NCBI GenBank assembly: GCA_036556905.1 | Contig: DATBIM010000092.1 | Span: 11,052 to 75,051 of the forward strand | Reading direction: 5' to 3' | Source: 40CM-4-69-5 sp036556905 | GTDB lineage: Bacteria > Methylomirabilota > Methylomirabilia > Rokubacteriales > CSP1-6 | DNA length: 64,000 bases | Part shown: positions 49,978-58,385 of the stretch, in pieces | How positions within the stretch are numbered: position 1 is the stretch's first letter | Layout: every line of letters begins with the position of its first letter | The notes under the pieces: generated by a model | Database searches by the model: none | Seen by the model: only the letters and a program-made list of their open reading frames with translations | Told to the model about the DNA's origin: nothing | Translations under genes and position numbers: made by a program

Positions 49978-52116
49978 ATGGCTGAACGAACCTTCGCCGA
50001 GGACGTCAAGCAGCTCGGGTACGGGGCCGGACAGGTCCTGCGCGGCGAAGGTATTCTGGCCATCACCAAGGCGCTGCTGCAGTCCGGCGTCAGCTACGTG
50101 GGCGGCTATCCCGGGGCCCCGATCTCCCATCTGCTCGACGTGCTGGCCGACGCCAATGAGACGCTCCTCAGGCCTCTCGGCATCTACTTCGAGCAGTCGG
50201 GGAGCGAGGCCGCCGCTGCCGCGCTGCTGGGCGCCTCCATCAACTACCCGACGCGGGGCGCGGTGACCTGGAAATCGGTGGTCGGCACCAACGTGGCCTC
50301 CGATGCGCTCTCGCACGTCGCCTCGGCGGGAGTGATCGGGGGCGCTCTCATCGTGATCGGTGAAGACTACGGCGAGGGGGCCAGCATCCTGCAAGAGCGG
50401 ACGCACTCGGCGGCGCTGAAGTCGAGTATCCCGCTCATCGATCCCCGGAACAGCCTGCCCACGTTCGCGCGCTTCGTCGAGGAGGCGTTCGGTCTCAGCG
50501 AGGCCTGCCACGAGCCGGTCTTCTTCAGTATCCGTATCCGGGCTTGCCACATGCGGGGCACGCTGGTGTGCAAGGATAACGTGCCGCCCCGGGTCAGCCT
50601 GCGGGCGCCGCTGGCCGCCCCGGCCTTCAGCCTGGACCGGATCAACCTGCCGCCCTTCACCTACGCCATGGAGGCCCAGAAGTTCGAGCGGCGGCTGCCC
50701 GCGGCTCGCCGGTACATCGTCGAGCGGCGCCTGAATGAGCATCATCCGGGCGAAGCCTCGGATGTCGGGATCGTGATGCAGGGCGGGCTCTGGAACACCA
50801 CCCTCCGTGGCCTGCACGCGATGGGGCTGGCCGACGTCTACGGTCAAACCGCGATCCCGCTCCTCGTCCTCAACGTGCTGCATCCCACCGTGCCCGAGGA
50901 GCTGATCGGGTTCCTCAGGGGCAAGCGGCAGGTCCTCGTCGTCGAGGAGGGGATGCCCAACTACCTCGAGCAGGAGCTGAAGGCGCTGGCCCACGACGCC
51001 CGCCTGGAGGTGGCGATCCACGGCAAGGACCTGCTCTCGCCACACGGCGAGTACGTGCCCCAGCTCGTCATCAGCGGCCTCCAGAAGTTCCTGGCCACGG
51101 CCGCCAGCCCGCGGGTGCCCGCGTCGCTGGTGGTGGAACGCTACGAGGCGCTCATGGGTCACCAGGCCGCGATTCGGAACGTCCTGCCGACCCCGGTGGC
51201 CAAGCGGCCGCCCACCTTCTGTACCGGCTGTCCGGAGCGCCCGGTATTCAGCGCGATGAAGCTGCTGCGATCCCGCGAGCCGGCGATCGGTGACACGCAC
51301 GTGGCCGCCGATATCGGCTGCCACACCTTCTCGACGCAGGCGCCGTTCAACGTGGGCAACTCGGTTCTCGGCTACGGGATGGGGCTGGCCTCGGCGAGCG
51401 CGGTCGCGCCTCTGTTCGCCAGACGCGTCGTGTCCGTCATGGGCGATGGCGGCTTCTGGCACAACGGGCTCAACAACGGCGTGGCCAATGCCGTCTTCAA
51501 CAAGCAGGACTCGGTGCTGGTGATCCTCGACAACTTCTACACGTCGGCGACGGGCCAGCACCACAACCCCTCCACCGGCCGGAACGCGCGCGGCGAGCCG
51601 ACGGGCATGACGATCCCCGAGGCCCTGCGCGGGGTGGGCGTCAAGTGGATCCGGACGGTCGACAGCTATCAGATCGGCCAGATGCTGCGGACGCTCCGCG
51701 ACGCGTTGACCACACGCTACCAAGGCCTCAAGGTGATCATCGCCCGCGGCGAATGTCAGCTCGAGCGCCAGCGTCGGGAGCGGCCGCTGCTGCGCCGCCG
51801 GGTCGCCTCGGGGCAGTCCGCGGTCCAGCCCCGCTTCGGCGTCGATCCCGACGTGTGCACGGGCGACCACTCGTGCATGCGGGTCAATGGCTGCCCGTCG
51901 CTGACGCTGCGGGAGAGCCCCGATCCCCTGCGCGACGATCCGATCGCCCACGTCGATCAAACGTGCGTCGGCTGTGGGGTGTGCGGCGAGGTGGCCCACG
52001 CCGCCGTCCTCTGTCCGTCGTTCTACGAGGTGCGGCTGGTTCACAATCCCGCCCGCTGGCGCCGCTGGCTGGGACGCCTGCGGGCCGCGGTCATCGCGCG
52101 CCTGGCCGCCGCGTGA
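49978..52116 (+). CDS. iorA: Indolepyruvate ferredoxin oxidoreductase, alpha subunit
   Basis: 712 residues. The N-terminal half has the pyrimidine-binding domain of 2-oxoacid:ferredoxin oxidoreductases (GGYPGAPISHLLD, the active-site glutamate region YFEQSGSEAAAA). The TPP-binding block is around MGDGGFWHNGLNNGVANAVFN. The C-terminus has two Fe-S motifs: the spaced CTGDHSC...GC set and CVGCGVCGEVAHAAVLC. The enzyme oxidises aryl pyruvates from aromatic amino acids to aryl-acetyl-CoA and reduced ferredoxin, or the reverse. It is coupled to iorB by GTGA. Confidence 0.92.
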   Translation: MAERTFAEDVKQLGYGAGQVLRGEGILAITKALLQSGVSYVGGYPGAPISHLLDVLADANETLLRPLGIYFEQSGSEAAAAALLGASINYPTRGAVTWKSVVGTNVASDALSHVASAGVIGGALIVIGEDYGEGASILQERTHSAALKSSIPLIDPRNSLPTFARFVEEAFGLSEACHEPVFFSIRIRACHMRGTLVCKDNVPPRVSLRAPLAAPAFSLDRINLPPFTYAMEAQKFERRLPAARRYIVERRLNEHHPGEASDVGIVMQGGLWNTTLRGLHAMGLADVYGQTAIPLLVLNVLHPTVPEELIGFLRGKRQVLVVEEGMPNYLEQELKALAHDARLEVAIHGKDLLSPHGEYVPQLVISGLQKFLATAASPRVPASLVVERYEALMGHQAAIRNVLPTPVAKRPPTFCTGCPERPVFSAMKLLRSREPAIGDTHVAADIGCHTFSTQAPFNVGNSVLGYGMGLASASAVAPLFARRVVSVMGDGGFWHNGLNNGVANAVFNKQDSVLVILDNFYTSATGQHHNPSTGRNARGEPTGMTIPEALRGVGVKWIRTVDSYQIGQMLRTLRDALTTRYQGLKVIIARGECQLERQRRERPLLRRRVASGQSAVQPRFGVDPDVCTGDHSCMRVNGCPSLTLRESPDPLRDDPIAHVDQTCVGCGVCGEVAHAAVLCPSFYEVRLVHNPARWRRWLGRLRAAVIARLAAA

Positions 52117-53663
52117 GCGAACCGGCGTCAGCCCTCGGCGGCGAACCCCGACTGTTCTCCCTGCTCATCCCGGCGGTGGGGGGCCAGGGCGGGGGTGTGT
52201 TGGCCGAGTGGATCGTGGAGGCCGCGCTCCACGACGGTCTCACCGCCCACTCGACCTCGATCCCCGGTGTGGCCCAGCGCACGGGCTCGACGACATACTA
52301 CGTAGAGGTCTTCTCCAGCCCCGGCGCGAAGGTGCCCGCCTTCTCCCTCTATCCGATCCCTGGCGCGCTCGACGTACTGCTGGCGCCCGAGTTCCTGGAG
52401 GTAGGGCGCGCCATCGAGAACGGGATGCCGTCCGCCACCCGCACCACCATCATTGCCAGCACGCATCGGCTCTACTCGATCCATGAAAAGGTGGCCACCA
52501 GCGGCGCCATCTACCCGGCCGGGCAGCTGGAGGGCGCCGCCCGCGCGTTTGCGCGGACCCTGATCGCGTTCGACGCGCTGGCGCTGGCCCGGCAGCATGA
52601 CAGCGAAGTGAACGCAGTCCTTCTGGGAGCGCTGGCGGCTAGCGGCGCGCTGCCGATCCGTGCTGAGGCGTACCGGGCAGCCATCGCGGGCCGGGGGGTC
52701 GGTGTGGACGCCAATCTGCGCGGCTTCCAGGCCGGACACTCCTCGAGCCGGGTCGGTGCCGCGCTACCGCGGGTGGCCGCCTCGCGGGTGCTCCGTCCGG
52801 CCCCGGTCCTTGCCGGCGCACTCGCCGGGGTTCCCGACGGTTTACGGCCCCTGGTTGGCGAGGCGCTGGCCCGGCTCGTCGATTACCAGGACGAACGCTA
52901 TGCCGCGCGGTACCTCGAGCGTCTTGCCCCCTTCGCCGCTCCGGGTCGCGATCCCGAAGTCGCCCGGCTCGTGGCCAAGCATCTCGCAGTGTGGATGACC
53001 TACGAGGACGCCATCCGCGTCGCCGACCTCAAGACACGGGCTGGCCGGTTCGCCCGCATCCGTGAGGAGGTGGGGGCTCGAGAGGCCGAGGTGATCGTCA
53101 CCGACTATCTCAAGCCCGACCTCGACGAGATCTACGGCATCCTGCCTGAACGCCTCGTCGCCCCCATTGCCCGCTGGGCCGAGCGGCGCTGGCCTCACGG
53201 CCGGCCCGCGCTCGGCCAGCACGTCCGGACGACGACGGTGCTCGGTTTCCTGCGACTCTGGCTCCTCGCCCGGTGCCGCTGGCTCCGGCCCCACTCGTAC
53301 CGGGCGCGGCGAGAGCACGAGCGGATGGAGCGCTGGCTGGCGGCGGTCCGGAGCGCCCAGGACCGGGACCCGGCGCTGGGCCGCGAGGTCGCCGCCGCCG
53401 CTCAGCTCGTGAAGGGCTACGGTGAGGTGCGCCGCCGGATGCTGGCGCACCTCGATCGCCTGCTGGAGAGCGTCATGACCGCCGCCGCCAGCGAAGCCGG
53501 TGACGGCTTCCCCGTCGCCACCGGGCTCGCCGGCGCCTTCCGTCGGCTGGTGCTCACGGATCCCGAGGGCGAGCAGCGAGCCGTCAGGCTGGCGGGCGAG
53601 GTCCTGGCCCGGCTGGCCCGAAAGGAGCGTGAGGCGGCCCTGGCCGTGCTGACGGCGGCCTAG
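52113..53663 (+). CDS. iorB: Indolepyruvate ferredoxin oxidoreductase, beta subunit, long form
   Basis: 516 residues from a GTG overlapping the iorA stop. The first 190 residues are the usual beta (gamma-domain) subunit with GGQGGGVLAEWIVEAAL and STSIPGVAQRTGSTTYYVE. The rest is an extra mostly helical domain (about 220-500, with LVDYQDERYAARYLERL and VAKHLAVWMTYEDAIRVADLK) seen in long-form beta proteins; its role is unclear. The canonical archaeal beta subunit is about 200 residues. The gene ends the transcript, converging on the REC-PilZ gene 6 bp later. Confidence 0.88.
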   Translation: MSEPASALGGEPRLFSLLIPAVGGQGGGVLAEWIVEAALHDGLTAHSTSIPGVAQRTGSTTYYVEVFSSPGAKVPAFSLYPIPGALDVLLAPEFLEVGRAIENGMPSATRTTIIASTHRLYSIHEKVATSGAIYPAGQLEGAARAFARTLIAFDALALARQHDSEVNAVLLGALAASGALPIRAEAYRAAIAGRGVGVDANLRGFQAGHSSSRVGAALPRVAASRVLRPAPVLAGALAGVPDGLRPLVGEALARLVDYQDERYAARYLERLAPFAAPGRDPEVARLVAKHLAVWMTYEDAIRVADLKTRAGRFARIREEVGAREAEVIVTDYLKPDLDEIYGILPERLVAPIARWAERRWPHGRPALGQHVRTTTVLGFLRLWLLARCRWLRPHSYRARREHERMERWLAAVRSAQDRDPALGREVAAAAQLVKGYGEVRRRMLAHLDRLLESVMTAAASEAGDGFPVATGLAGAFRRLVLTDPEGEQRAVRLAGEVLARLARKEREAALAVLTAA

Positions 53664-53669
53664 CCGGAC

Positions 53670-54368
53670 CTAGGGTGGCGCGTACCGCGCGAACGCGATG
53701 AGGCGTTCGCGCTCGGGGGCGGTGAGGTTGGCGAAGCGGAAGGCATGCCCCTCCTCGTTGCTGCGAACGAGGAGCGCCACCAGGGACATCGATCCTCGGC
53801 CGTCGGGCGGCACGAAGACGAGCCTGACCGCGATCCCCGTGGGCAGCGCCGCTCCGTTCCGGATACGGATCCCGGTCGGGCTCAGATCGAAGGCCCATCC
53901 CTCCGATTGGGTGCCGTCGTAGCCGATGATGCGCACGGGAAAGGTCATCCGCACGCGAGCGTTTCCCCGCCGGTCCCGCGCGCGCTCGGCCACGACGAGT
54001 TGACGCTGGAGCGCGTGGGGTTCCAGGTAGGCGAGCACCGTGCCCAGCCGGTCGAGCGCAACGGGCTTGCCGATGAAATCCATCGCGCCCAGGCGCAAGC
54101 ACTGACGGGCCTGGCTCTCGGTGGCGACACCGGAGACAGCCACGATGGGCAGACCGGAGCTGCGAACCGGACGCAGTTGCAGGAACTCGAGCCCCGACAG
54201 GCCAGGCAGGGTGATGTCGAGCAGGATGGCGTCCGGGCGATCGGTCTCCAGCCGGCTCAGGGCGGCTTCAGCGGTCCTGACGAGAACCGGCTCGTGCCCC
54301 AGCTCGAGAAGGTAATCGTGGAACACCGCGCCGACATCGGGCTCGTCCTCCACGATCAACACCCGCAT
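53670..54368 (-). CDS. Response regulator with REC and PilZ domains
   Basis: 232 residues from the ATG at 54368. The receiver domain (1-115) has the acidic pair E7-D8, the phospho-acceptor D51 (AILLDITLPG) and the lysine in FIGKPV. The PilZ domain (about 130-230) starts RRGNARVRMTFPVRI and has DLSPTGIRI, matching the PilZ pattern, though the RxxxR part is only partly conserved, so c-di-GMP binding is probable but unproven. No histidine kinase is adjacent. Confidence 0.88.
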   Translation of the reverse strand: MRVLIVEDEPDVGAVFHDYLLELGHEPVLVRTAEAALSRLETDRPDAILLDITLPGLSGLEFLQLRPVRSSGLPIVAVSGVATESQARQCLRLGAMDFIGKPVALDRLGTVLAYLEPHALQRQLVVAERARDRRGNARVRMTFPVRIIGYDGTQSEGWAFDLSPTGIRIRNGAALPTGIAVRLVFVPPDGRGSMSLVALLVRSNEEGHAFRFANLTAPERERLIAFARYAPP

Positions 54369-54404
54369 GCCCGGCGAGTCTAGCATGAGGGTCGTCTCCC
54401 GCCG

Positions 54405-54941
54405 TCAGGTTGGCGGGGGGAGTGGCTGGCGGGCGCGCCCCGATCGGCCCCCTGTCGAGAACTCCGTGAAGAAGGCCGCCCAGAATGTCCGGGGGACTGC
54501 GGGGGTCCCCTCACCGAGCAACGCGCGCGCGTCGAAGTGGTGGGCGAGGCGATAGGTGAAGCTGTAGAAGGCGCTGATCGACCGCGGCGTGGACTCGCCG
54601 TTGAAGCCGATGTCCAGGGCCAGGTGCATGAAGCCACCCAGGAGATAGCCCCACAGCGGCAGCGCGTCGAGCCACCACGCCAGCGCGATGAGGAGGGCGA
54701 ACAGCTCGTAGGAGTGCAGGACCAGGACGACCCGGCGCGCGCGGTGTTCCATGTAGTAACGCAGGAACGCGGCGGGACGGAGATCGCTCTGGCGCTCGAC
54801 GAGCACGTAGTCCAGAGCGTGATCGACGTCGATCAGGAAACCGCCCAGCGCGATGCCGGCGGTGAGGGGGAGTGAGCCGGTCAGCGCCGCCGAGGTCGCG
54901 CAGGCCGCCACGGTGGTGAGGAGGTGCCCGCCCGGGCTCAT
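54405..54941 (-). CDS. Integral membrane protein, putative membrane metal-dependent hydrolase
   Basis: 178 residues with four predicted membrane helices. Conserved polar residues in or near the membrane (GGFLIDVDHALDY, LHSYELF, GFMHLALDIGFNG) match the D-x-D-H, H-[SG] and H-x3-D pattern of the YdjM/DUF457-type membrane-bound metal-dependent hydrolase group, which are of unknown substrate. The start and spacing are ordinary. It is divergent from the nuo operon across 114 bp. Confidence 0.65.
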   Translation of the reverse strand: MSPGGHLLTTVAACATSAALTGSLPLTAGIALGGFLIDVDHALDYVLVERQSDLRPAAFLRYYMEHRARRVVLVLHSYELFALLIALAWWLDALPLWGYLLGGFMHLALDIGFNGESTPRSISAFYSFTYRLAHHFDARALLGEGTPAVPRTFWAAFFTEFSTGGRSGRARQPLPPPT

Positions 54942-54994
54942 GTCGCCATCGTACCCCGAACACCTCGCCGCGCGTCGTCATTCCCGGGGTGGGA

Positions 54995-55021
54995 GGCTGG
55001 TCTGACCAGCCGTGATATACT
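54995..55021 (+). promoter_or_regulatory. nuo promoter with a 17-bp palindrome
   Basis: TATACT (55016-55021) fits a -10 box, 35 bp before the nuoA GTG. Perfect arms GGCTGGTC and GACCAGCC with one central base (54995-55011) end 4 bases before it, covering the expected -35 and spacer. No good -35 hexamer is seen, as for an activator-dependent or repressed promoter. Confidence 0.45.
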
Positions 55022-55055
55022 CGCAACCCGGGCTCAAATCTCAACGGAGGCGTGC

Positions 55056-55409
55056 GTGTCGGCGTACTCGTCCGTCGTCATCTTCGCGGCCTTCATCGTG
55101 GCGTTCGCCGTGGTGTCGCTGGCGGTCGCGCGTCTGCTGCGGCCGGCGCGCCCGGAGTCCGTGAAGCTCATGAACTACGAGTGTGGAGCCGAGCCGATCG
55201 GCCCGGCCTGGGTGCGATTCCCGGCGGGCTTCTACCTGGTCGCGCTCGTCTTCATCCTCTTCGACACGCTGGCCGTTTTCCTCTTCCCGTGGGCGCTCAT
55301 CCTCAAGTCGGGAGGCCTGGGGGCGTTCTGGGTGATGGCCGGGTTCGTCGGAATCATCGGACTGGGCTGGCTCTACGCTCAGCGCGAAGGAGTCCTGGAG
55401 TGGAAGTGA
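55056..55409 (+). CDS. nuoA: NADH-quinone oxidoreductase subunit A
   Basis: 117 residues from a GTG behind GGAGG. Three membrane helices, with the family loop YECGAEPIGPAWVRF containing the conserved cysteine of the quinone-site TMH1-2 loop. NuoA links the membrane and peripheral arms of complex I. It is the first gene of the operon. Confidence 0.95.
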   Translation: MSAYSSVVIFAAFIVAFAVVSLAVARLLRPARPESVKLMNYECGAEPIGPAWVRFPAGFYLVALVFILFDTLAVFLFPWALILKSGGLGAFWVMAGFVGIIGLGWLYAQREGVLEWK

Positions 55410-56038
55410 AGCCACCCGTGCCCCAGGTGCCGGCGCCGGGGTGGAGCGACATCAAGGACCTGCAGGAGTGGGAGAAGTATCATCAGGAACGCGCCGACGG
55501 CGACAAGACGTCGAGCGCGCTGGCGGCGATTGCCGACGCCGTCCATCACATGCCGGGCGGCTGGATCGTCGTCACCTCCACCGAGAAGATCTTCAACTGG
55601 GCGCGCAGCTCGTCGATCTGGCCGGTGACGTTCGGGCTGGCCTGCTGTGCCATCGAGATGATGGCGACCTTTGCCTCGCGATTCGACGTCGAGCGCTTCG
55701 GCATGGTGCCCTGGGCCTCGCCGCGCCATTCGGATCTCATGATCGTGTCCGGCACGGTGACCATCAAGATGGCGCCCATGCTCAAACGCATCTACGATCA
55801 GATGCCGGATCCCAAGTGGGTCGTGTCGATGGGCTCGTGCGCGAACTCCGGCGGGCCCTTCCGGCACGGGTACCACGTGGTGAAGGGTGTGGACCGGGTG
55901 GTGCCAGTCGACGTGTACGTGCCGGGCTGTCCGCCGACCCCCGACTCCTTGATGTACGGTCTGCTCCGACTGCAGGAGCAGGTCGCGGAGTTCCAGCAGA
56001 CGGGCCGAAAGTCTGCGGCCTCCCCCCGAGAAGGCTGA
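55400..56038 (+). CDS. nuoB: NADH-quinone oxidoreductase subunit B
   Basis: 212 residues from the GTG at 55400, or 210 from the GTG at 55406 that overlaps the nuoA stop. It holds the N2 [4Fe-4S] cluster next to the quinone site: the adjacent cysteines in LACCAIEM, then GSCANSGGP and PGCPPTP. There is an N-terminal extension of about 45 residues compared with short bacterial NuoB. Confidence 0.95.
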   Translation: MEVKPPVPQVPAPGWSDIKDLQEWEKYHQERADGDKTSSALAAIADAVHHMPGGWIVVTSTEKIFNWARSSSIWPVTFGLACCAIEMMATFASRFDVERFGMVPWASPRHSDLMIVSGTVTIKMAPMLKRIYDQMPDPKWVVSMGSCANSGGPFRHGYHVVKGVDRVVPVDVYVPGCPPTPDSLMYGLLRLQEQVAEFQQTGRKSAASPREG

Positions 56039-56045
56039 TCCACGG

Positions 56046-56498
56046 GTGACCGCCGCCCAAGCCGCGGCCGGAATCCGGGAGACGTTTGGCGTCGACCCCG
56101 CGGTGGACGGCAGCGTCCTCACGGTGATCCTTCCCGTCGCGCGGTGGACGGAGTTCGGGCGGTTCGCCCAGCACGAGCTGGGCTGCCGGTACTTCAACTG
56201 GCTGAGCGCGGTGGATTGGAAGGCGGAGGGGTTCGAGGTCGTCTGCCGGCTGGAGAATCTCGACGCCGGAATGACCGTCATGATGCGGACCCGACTCGGC
56301 CCCGGGGCGACGAATTGTCCGACCCTGACCGGGCTGTTCCCGGGCGCCGACTGGATGGAGCGGGAGTGCTACGACATGTTCGGGGTCGTGTTCGACGACC
56401 ATCCGGACCTGCGACGCATCCTCCTGCCCGAGGACTGGGACGGCCATCCCCTCCGCAAGGACTACGCGGTCGACACCGCCCATCACCCCTACCGTTGA
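56046..56498 (+). CDS. nuoC: NADH-quinone oxidoreductase subunit C
   Basis: 150 residues from a GTG. The family signature is ERECYDMFGVVFDDHPDLRR, then LPEDWDGHPLRKDY. It is the separate form (not fused to NuoD), about the size of the conserved core. Peripheral-arm subunit that supports NuoD and NuoB. Confidence 0.95.
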   Translation: MTAAQAAAGIRETFGVDPAVDGSVLTVILPVARWTEFGRFAQHELGCRYFNWLSAVDWKAEGFEVVCRLENLDAGMTVMMRTRLGPGATNCPTLTGLFPGADWMERECYDMFGVVFDDHPDLRRILLPEDWDGHPLRKDYAVDTAHHPYR

Positions 56499-56514
56499 TG
56501 AGAGGGAGCCGCCC

Positions 56515-57150
56515 ATGATCCACGAGCTCAGAACCTACACGCTGATGCCGGGCAAGCAGGCGGAGTACGTCAGGCTGGCGGCGGAGGTCGGGCGCAAGGC
56601 GCGGGGCGACAAGTACGGCAAGCTCGAAGGCTACTGGACCACCGAGTTCGGCACGCTGAACCAGGTCGTCCACCTGTGGAGTTATCCCGACCTCAATGAG
56701 CGGGAGCGCCTGCGCGCCGAGCTACAGAAGAACGAGGAGTGGACGAAGGGCTACGTCGCCCAGAGCCGGCCCATGCTGCTCGCCCAGGAGAACCGGATCC
56801 TGTCGGCCCAGCTCCCGCTCAAGCCCCCGGCCGGGAACGCCCACCTCTACGAGCTGCGGTGGTACCGGACCCAACCCGGCAAAGCCCCGGAGTGGATCGC
56901 GCACTTCAAGGCCGCGCTGCCCGTCCGCGAGAAGTACTCCCCGAACGTCGGACTCTGGATCACGGAGATGGGGCTGCTGAACGAAGTCGTCCACCTGTGG
57001 GCGTACCAGGACCTCAACGAGCGGGCCGCGGTACGGGCCAAGACCTCGCAGGATCCACAATGGCAGGCCTTCCTGGCCAAGGGCTACCCGCTGCTGCTGG
57101 ACATGAAATCCATCATCCTGGCTCCGGCGCCCCACTCGCCGATGAAGTGA
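56515..57150 (+). CDS. NIPSNAP-family protein inside the nuo operon
   Basis: 211 residues made of two NIPSNAP-type dimeric alpha-beta-barrel domains: about 1-100 (IHELRTYTLMPGKQAEYV, WTTEFGTLNQVVHLWSYPDL) and 105-205 (YELRWYRTQPGKAPEWI, WITEMGLLNEVVHLWAYQDL). NIPSNAP proteins bind small ligands or partners; in bacteria the role is unknown. An AGGGAG site lies before the ATG. Its stop overlaps nuoD (GTGA), so it is an integral member of the operon although not a known complex I subunit. Confidence 0.9.
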   Translation: MIHELRTYTLMPGKQAEYVRLAAEVGRKARGDKYGKLEGYWTTEFGTLNQVVHLWSYPDLNERERLRAELQKNEEWTKGYVAQSRPMLLAQENRILSAQLPLKPPAGNAHLYELRWYRTQPGKAPEWIAHFKAALPVREKYSPNVGLWITEMGLLNEVVHLWAYQDLNERAAVRAKTSQDPQWQAFLAKGYPLLLDMKSIILAPAPHSPMK

Positions 57151-58319
57151 GCGACCCCCGGGTGCCCACGGCCCGTTCGACGGTCGAGATCGGCTACGGG
57201 GGCAACGAGCGCCTCATGATGAACATGGGGCCCCAGCACCCGTCTGCCCACGGTGTCTTCCGGGCCATCCTGACCCTCGAAGGCGAGGAGGTGGTGGCCG
57301 TGGATGCCGTCATCGGCTACCTCCACCGCTGCCACGAGAAGCTGGGCGAGGCGCTGACCTATGTGCAGTACCCCTCCATCGCCTCCAAGACGGACTACGT
57401 CGCGGCCATGACGTCGGAGCTGGCCTACGTGACGGCCGTGGAGAAGGTGGGCAAGATCGAAGTGCCCCGGCGGGCCGAGTACCTCCGGGTGCTCGTCGCC
57501 GAGCTGCAGCGCATCGCCTCGCACTGTCTCTGGCTCGGCACCTGGTGTCTGGACATGGGCGGCGCCCTCGGTGGCGGAGCCACCGTGTTCCTCTACACCA
57601 TGCGTGAGCGCGAGACGATCCTGGATCTCTTCGAATCGCTCACCGGGGCCCGGCTGCTCTACGGCTTTCATCAGGTGGGCGGGGTGCGCTATGACGTGCC
57701 GGCGGGGTGGCTCGAGCAATGCCGGCGCACCGTCGAGCAGGTCGGGCAGCGCGTCGACGAGTACGAGGCCATGCTGGAGGACAACGCCTTCTTCCTCGTG
57801 CGCACCCAGGGCGTGGGAACGATCTCCCGCGAGCTGGCCCTGGGCATGGGCGTCTCCGGCCCCCTGGGACGCGGCTCCGGCGTGAGCTACGACGTGCGCC
57901 GGACCGAGCCGTACTCGGCCTACCCAGACTTCGACTTCCGGATTCCCGTAGAGTCGGCCGGCGACTGTTACGCCCGTTACCGGGTGCGGATGCAAGAGTT
58001 CCGGGAGTCGATCAAGATCGTGGGCCAGGCGCTGGACGGTCTGCCGGCGGGCCCCATCTCGTCGCGTCCCGGCGTCAAGTCGGTCGGGCAGGTGCGGGTG
58101 CCCAAGGGCGAGGGGTATGCCCGTGTCGAGGGCGCCCGGGGCGAGGTCGGGTGTTACCTGATCAGCGATGGGGGCCCCAAGCCGTACCGGATGAAGTGGC
58201 GAGGGGCCTCCTTCTCGAATCTGGCCGTGCTGCCCCGCATCATCCCGGGCCACAAGGTGGCCGACGTGGTGGCGATCATGGGCTCGGTGGATCCCGTCTT
58301 CGGCGAGGTGGATCGGTGA
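57147..58319 (+). CDS. nuoD: NADH-quinone oxidoreductase subunit D
   Basis: 390 residues from a GTG overlapping the preceding stop. Conserved MMNMGPQHPSAHGVFR, the LHRCHEKLGEALTYVQY region and the C-terminal PGHKVADVVAIMGSVDPVFGEVDR. The histidine in QHPSAHG belongs to the quinone site formed with NuoB. Complete and of usual length. Confidence 0.96.
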   Translation: MSDPRVPTARSTVEIGYGGNERLMMNMGPQHPSAHGVFRAILTLEGEEVVAVDAVIGYLHRCHEKLGEALTYVQYPSIASKTDYVAAMTSELAYVTAVEKVGKIEVPRRAEYLRVLVAELQRIASHCLWLGTWCLDMGGALGGGATVFLYTMRERETILDLFESLTGARLLYGFHQVGGVRYDVPAGWLEQCRRTVEQVGQRVDEYEAMLEDNAFFLVRTQGVGTISRELALGMGVSGPLGRGSGVSYDVRRTEPYSAYPDFDFRIPVESAGDCYARYRVRMQEFRESIKIVGQALDGLPAGPISSRPGVKSVGQVRVPKGEGYARVEGARGEVGCYLISDGGPKPYRMKWRGASFSNLAVLPRIIPGHKVADVVAIMGSVDPVFGEVDR

Positions 58320-58335
58320 CGCCCCGGGCGCCGAG

Positions 58336-58385
58336 GGCAGGCCACCCACGGCGCGAGCCGGGCACGCGGGCCCCGCTCCAATGAC
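58336..58385. repeat. 50-bp intergenic repeat, copy 1 (nuoD-nuoH)
   Basis: It aligns over its full 50 bases with the copy at 62625-62674, with about five mismatches, and ends inside the first codons of nuoH (ATG at 58381). Starts GGCAGGCCACCCACGGC. Confidence 0.7.

Noticed and set aside
49810..52044. 744-codon reverse frame opposite iorA
   Set aside because: iorA has full motifs and a coupled partner; the reverse frame has none and lies over the iorA operator region.
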